Source of the DNA: Holtermannia corniformis
Taxonomy: Eukaryota > Basidiomycota > Tremellomycetes > Holtermanniales
DNA: 64,000 nt
Direction of reading: 5' to 3'
Assembly (NCBI GenBank): GCA_001599935.1
Contig: BCIJ01000002.1
Location: 642,783 to 706,782, forward strand
Made by a program: the position numbers and the translations under genes. The notes under the pieces were generated by a model that made no database searches, had not been told where the DNA came from, and saw nothing but the letters and a program-made list of their open reading frames with translations. Of the stretch, positions 60,803 through 64,000 are shown piece by piece; positions within the stretch are counted from its first letter, which is position 1, and each line of letters begins with the position of its first letter.

Positions 60803-63313
60803 ATGCAGTCACAACAGCCACAACCGCACGCCTCGACATCCTACGCCTCTCGCCCCTCATCCTCGCGCCGCAGCAGCACCAGCACCATGACGAGCGGGAC
60901 CCTGAAAAACACCCCTATCCCTGCGTACGCCGTCAAGCTGGAACCGGGCAGGCCGCCGGCCAGTCATCCGTATACGACGACGACGACGATGGCGGACGAG
61001 GACGTGCTGGTCGCCGTCTCGCCGAGGTCGAGACAGGCCCCGTTGCCGCAGCAGCACCCACACCCGCACGCGCACTCGCAACCGTATTCGTACCCGATGC
61101 CGGCGATGCAGATGCAGATGCACTTTCAATTGCCCATCATGTACCCTTACCCCCAACCCCCGCCGCCATCCCACGCACACTACCACAGCTATTACCCGCC
61201 TCCACCCATGTACCCCGTTTACGCCTTGCCCAGTGCACCCGCGCCCGCGTCCAACGGCTCGAGCTCGACAAAGGAGAACGACGAGGACGGGTACCCGATC
61301 CACCAGTGCCCAAAGTGTGAGAAGCAGTACAAGGGCAAGCATGCGCGCAGTATCTGGCGCAGGCATCTACAGGACAAGCATGGGATCCCGCTGAGTATGC
61401 AGGTCAGGCGCAGTCGATGGGATGCAGGTCAGTGAGCGTCGGTGGTGATCGCACGGGCGCTGATCAGCAGTAGACCCGAACCGGCCGGCCAACTCGCAGG
61501 AAAAGCGCGAGCGCATGCTCGAGAGCAAACGGCGCTGGGCGGCCAAGAAGCGGTACGTTGACCTTGGGGAAATAGAGCTGGTACTGACTCGACCAGGTCC
61601 GAGCGCAGACTCGCCAAGGCTGCTCTCGAGGGCTCGCCCGACCCAAGCGAGCAAGATGGCGAACTGAGCGAAGAGCAAGAGCGTCAATGGGAGCACCAGA
61701 TGCAGCTGGAAGCCGAAGTCGCAGAAGCCGAAGCCAAAGCGAGGCCGCTCGCTGCGAAACGCCAAGTCTTGGCCGACGTCTCGAACGGTGACGGCGGTGA
61801 TACAAAGCGCGTTAGGCGCGCTTCGGCGTCGACAGGGGCTCCGATGGCTAGGACGAATTCACGCCCACGCGCGTCATCGGCCATATCGAGGACGAGTTCG
61901 AGGCCGGGCAAGACGGAGGATCGATTGCAGAGCTTTGTGGAGGATGGCGGTGTGCCGCCGCCCGGGCATCCTTATTACCAGGCCCAAGCACATGCTGCGC
62001 AACGGCAGCCATTGCCGCTACCCCCGCCTCTGCCGATCCAGGCGTATCCGGAGCACTACACGTACCCGCTCGGGGACGCCTTGTCAGCGGATCGTCAAGA
62101 GTGGGAGATGCCGAGCGCCGGGGATGATGCGCAAGACTATTCTGCGCTCTTGCCTGTGGCCGAAGAGGCGGCGTATTTCGAACCGCCGTTCGAGCCATCG
62201 ACAGCGCCTGTACTCGAAGACGTGCCGGTCCCGACCGCAGCCGTGGCCGAAGATGCAGCGGCCGCCGAGAGCCTGTTGATCATGCAGAGCAGTCCACTCA
62301 AAGCCAGTCCCGAATCCAAACCGGTCGAACTCCAACCTGCGATCGAGCTCCAAGCGGACACGCACGAGGCCGCACCGGATCGGCGCGCGGCAAAGGATCT
62401 GTTCGTCTCGGCCGGTGTGCGCGGCTCATCGCCCATCTGCTCGCCGTTTGCCGTTGATAAACGGCGGACGAGCTTGTCGTCGTCGGGTGGCGACGAGACG
62501 CCGGCGGACGGGGACCGAGGGCAAGAGATGAAGCCGTTGAGATATGTGCCGCCACGGGCTGATACGACGCCGACGCCGCTCCGCAAGGTGTTTGGGCAAA
62601 GCGCTGGCGCTGGGATCGAGCGCCGATCCCGGATCGGCACGAGCGGGCTGAAACCGTCTGTGCGGCGGACGAGCGTGTCGGACCACGATATCGATGATCC
62701 GTTCTGTCCGCCTGGCCTGGCATCGAGTTCGCGCGGGGCACCCTCGAGTTCTGCAAAGACTCGCGATAGCCCCATGACGCCTTTGACGCCCAACAACGCC
62801 CTGCTCAACAGTCGGTCGCATGTGCTCAATCGCCTCCCGCCACCGCCGTTTCCCCGGAACGCGTGGGCCGCGAGCGCGCACGGTAAAGACGGCAACCCAA
62901 CGCCCTCAAAGTTCTTCTCGTCCAATACGCTCCCCTCGCTCCCTACGCCGCTGCAGAAATCCACGACGGCAGACTACCGCACGCTGACGCAGACGCCGTT
63001 CATGCGCCCGACGCCGTCTCGAACCCCACGGTTCGGTCACCCGTCTTCGCCGCACATCTGGCAGCTCTCGTCACCCAACGGTCTGAGCCTGACCCACAGC
63101 CTCGGCCTCGCGCCATCTGCTCCACCGCCGGAAACGCCAGGGTGGGCAGACATGGTCTCTGGTGGCCGGGACACGCCCGATGGCAGACTGGTCGCGATGG
63201 TGAATAAGAAGAGGAAGAGGGAGATCCCGACGAGCGCAGAGAGGGGACGCCGAGGGTCCATTGCGGATCTGGTGGGCAGACGGGATGAGAACTGGCCAGG
63301 ATCGGATGATTAA
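60803..63313 (+). CDS. Single C2H2-type zinc-finger protein, long disordered regions
   Basis: Probable DNA-binding nuclear protein. ATG 60803 opens a Gln/Pro/His/Tyr-rich leader, followed by the only clear domain: CPKCEKQYKGKHARSIWRRHLQDKHGIP, with CxxC and HxxxxH spacing, then RRSRWD and, over an intron (donor GTCAGT after GAT GCA G), NRPANSQEKRERMLESKRRW. A short second intron at about 61555-61598 leads into a charged segment and a ~530-residue Ser/Pro/Thr-rich tail with many SP/TP sites (SPMTPLTPNN, RPTPSRTPRFG), suggestive of cyclin-dependent kinase control, and a basic NKKRKREIP near the end. I cannot name an orthologue. Confidence 0.82.
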
Positions 63314-63492
63314 CGTCTGGCTGGTTCTGTGTAGATTCGCATGTATGGATTGGCGCTGTGGAATTCCCAAACGTGCTGACACGACCAAACGAGATCAGCA
63401 TCTCGCGGCGTGCAGTCTGAGTACGACCACCATGTCGAATCCAGAGCGAGAGCAAGCTGTCAAGCACCAAGTTCAACCTCTGTCCCTCTGAC
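63314..63492. other. Interval before the last gene
   Basis: Short 3'/5' flank. A frame starting at 63432 overlaps but does not join convincingly. Confidence 0.35.
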
Positions 63493-64000
63493 ATGGACAA
63501 AGAGTACGAGTTTGAGATTGTCTCGGGCGATGGCGTCTCGTTCGTTGTCGATGTCCGTTTCTCCAAGTCAAATCGCAAGAGTCAACGCCCGTTTGCTGTC
63601 ACCCTCACAAGCTGATCTCGCACAGGGCCGTGCTACGACATGATCGACACGGGCTCTGAACAGAGGGGGATCGAACTCGCAGACTTTGATGCGTCCACGC
63701 TGCATCTCTGGTTACGATACGAACACTGCTTGAGCGACCTCGCGCTGTGCAAAGCTGCGACGCCGGAAGTCTACGCCGTGCTCTACTTTGCGCACCGATA
63801 CGAGTGCTCAAACGCGTATCAGTTTTTCCTGGCGTTTGTTCGGCGCGTACTGGACGACTGGGTGGACCCGACGCTACGCCCAGACGCCTGGCAGGCGTGT
63901 ACGATCGCGACCAAGCTCGATGAGGCCGAGCTGGCAGTGATGATTGTCCGCAAGCTGCATCGTCATGTGTGGTCGGACAGCGAGCAGACCCAACTGAGCG
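63493..64000 (+). CDS. BTB/POZ-like protein, 3' end beyond the window
   Basis: ATG 63493 gives MDKEYEFEIVSGDGVSFVVDVRFSKSN; an intron with GTCAAC donor and CGCACAG acceptor (ending near 63625) joins PCYDMIDTGSEQRGIELADFD, STLHLWLRY, and PEVYAVLYFAHRYECSNAYQFFLAFVRRVLDDW, then PDAWQACTIATKLDEAELAVMIV. The AVLYFAHRYE-then-helices order fits the BTB fold of fungal BTB proteins. No further domain is visible before the window ends. The start could lie upstream in a spliced exon. Confidence 0.6.

Noticed and set aside
62137..62964. 275-codon minus frame
   Set aside because: Antisense to the disordered tail of the zinc-finger protein, with no exon or family support.

Overview
The window is nuclear DNA of a fungus, most likely a basidiomycete. 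Nearly every gene is cut by many short GT-AG introns of about 42-80 nt with CTGAC/CTAAC-like branch sites, the DNA is GC-rich, genes are packed on both strands, and the products are typical fungal ones (OPI3, HFI1, TRS120, RRN5, TMA16, a WSC protein, a BIM1-like protein). One gene fuses allantoicase to two ureidoglycolate lyase domains, an arrangement I recall from Cryptococcus (DAL2,3,3). I see no tRNA, rRNA, CRISPR array, insertion sequence or prophage. Exon models were made by hand from reading frame, splice consensus and family conservation, so ends are firmer than internal exons.

Left third (1-24 kb): a 5'-truncated VIP1 inositol-pyrophosphate kinase (+); a region with an unrecognised minus-strand gene and its decayed partial copy; TDP1 (-) back to back with SMC3 (+); RanGAP RNA1 (+) converging on snRNP protein SmF (-); nucleoporin NSP1 (+); threonine synthase THR4 (+); phospholipid methyltransferase OPI3 (+).

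Middle (23-45 kb): two small unrecognised tandem paralogues (-); the allantoicase/ureidoglycolate lyase fusion (+); a large unrecognised protein (-); RRN5-like Pol I factor (+); TRAPPII subunit TRS120 (+), tail to tail with SMC5 (-); SAGA subunit HFI1 (+).

Right third (45-64 kb): a DUF3074-like protein (-); a weakly supported hypothetical gene (-); Rac GTPase (+); a BIM1-like cell-surface protein (-); a monocarboxylate-type MFS transporter (-); a WSC-domain secreted protein (-); TMA16 (-); an AMP-binding acyl-CoA ligase and a TauD-type dioxygenase in tandem (+); a single-zinc-finger protein (+); and the start of a BTB-like gene (+).

Most neighbours are housekeeping genes with unrelated jobs; there is no operon. 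The groupings that may carry meaning are TDP1-SMC3 sharing a 278-bp promoter, the ligase-dioxygenase pair, and the cluster of secreted or membrane proteins at 50-54 kb. The most unusual structures are a repeated ubiquitin-interacting-motif array at the TDP1 N terminus whose copies are all split by an intron at the same codon position, the tandem unknown family at 23.5-24.5 kb, and a GLFG-rich Nsp1.
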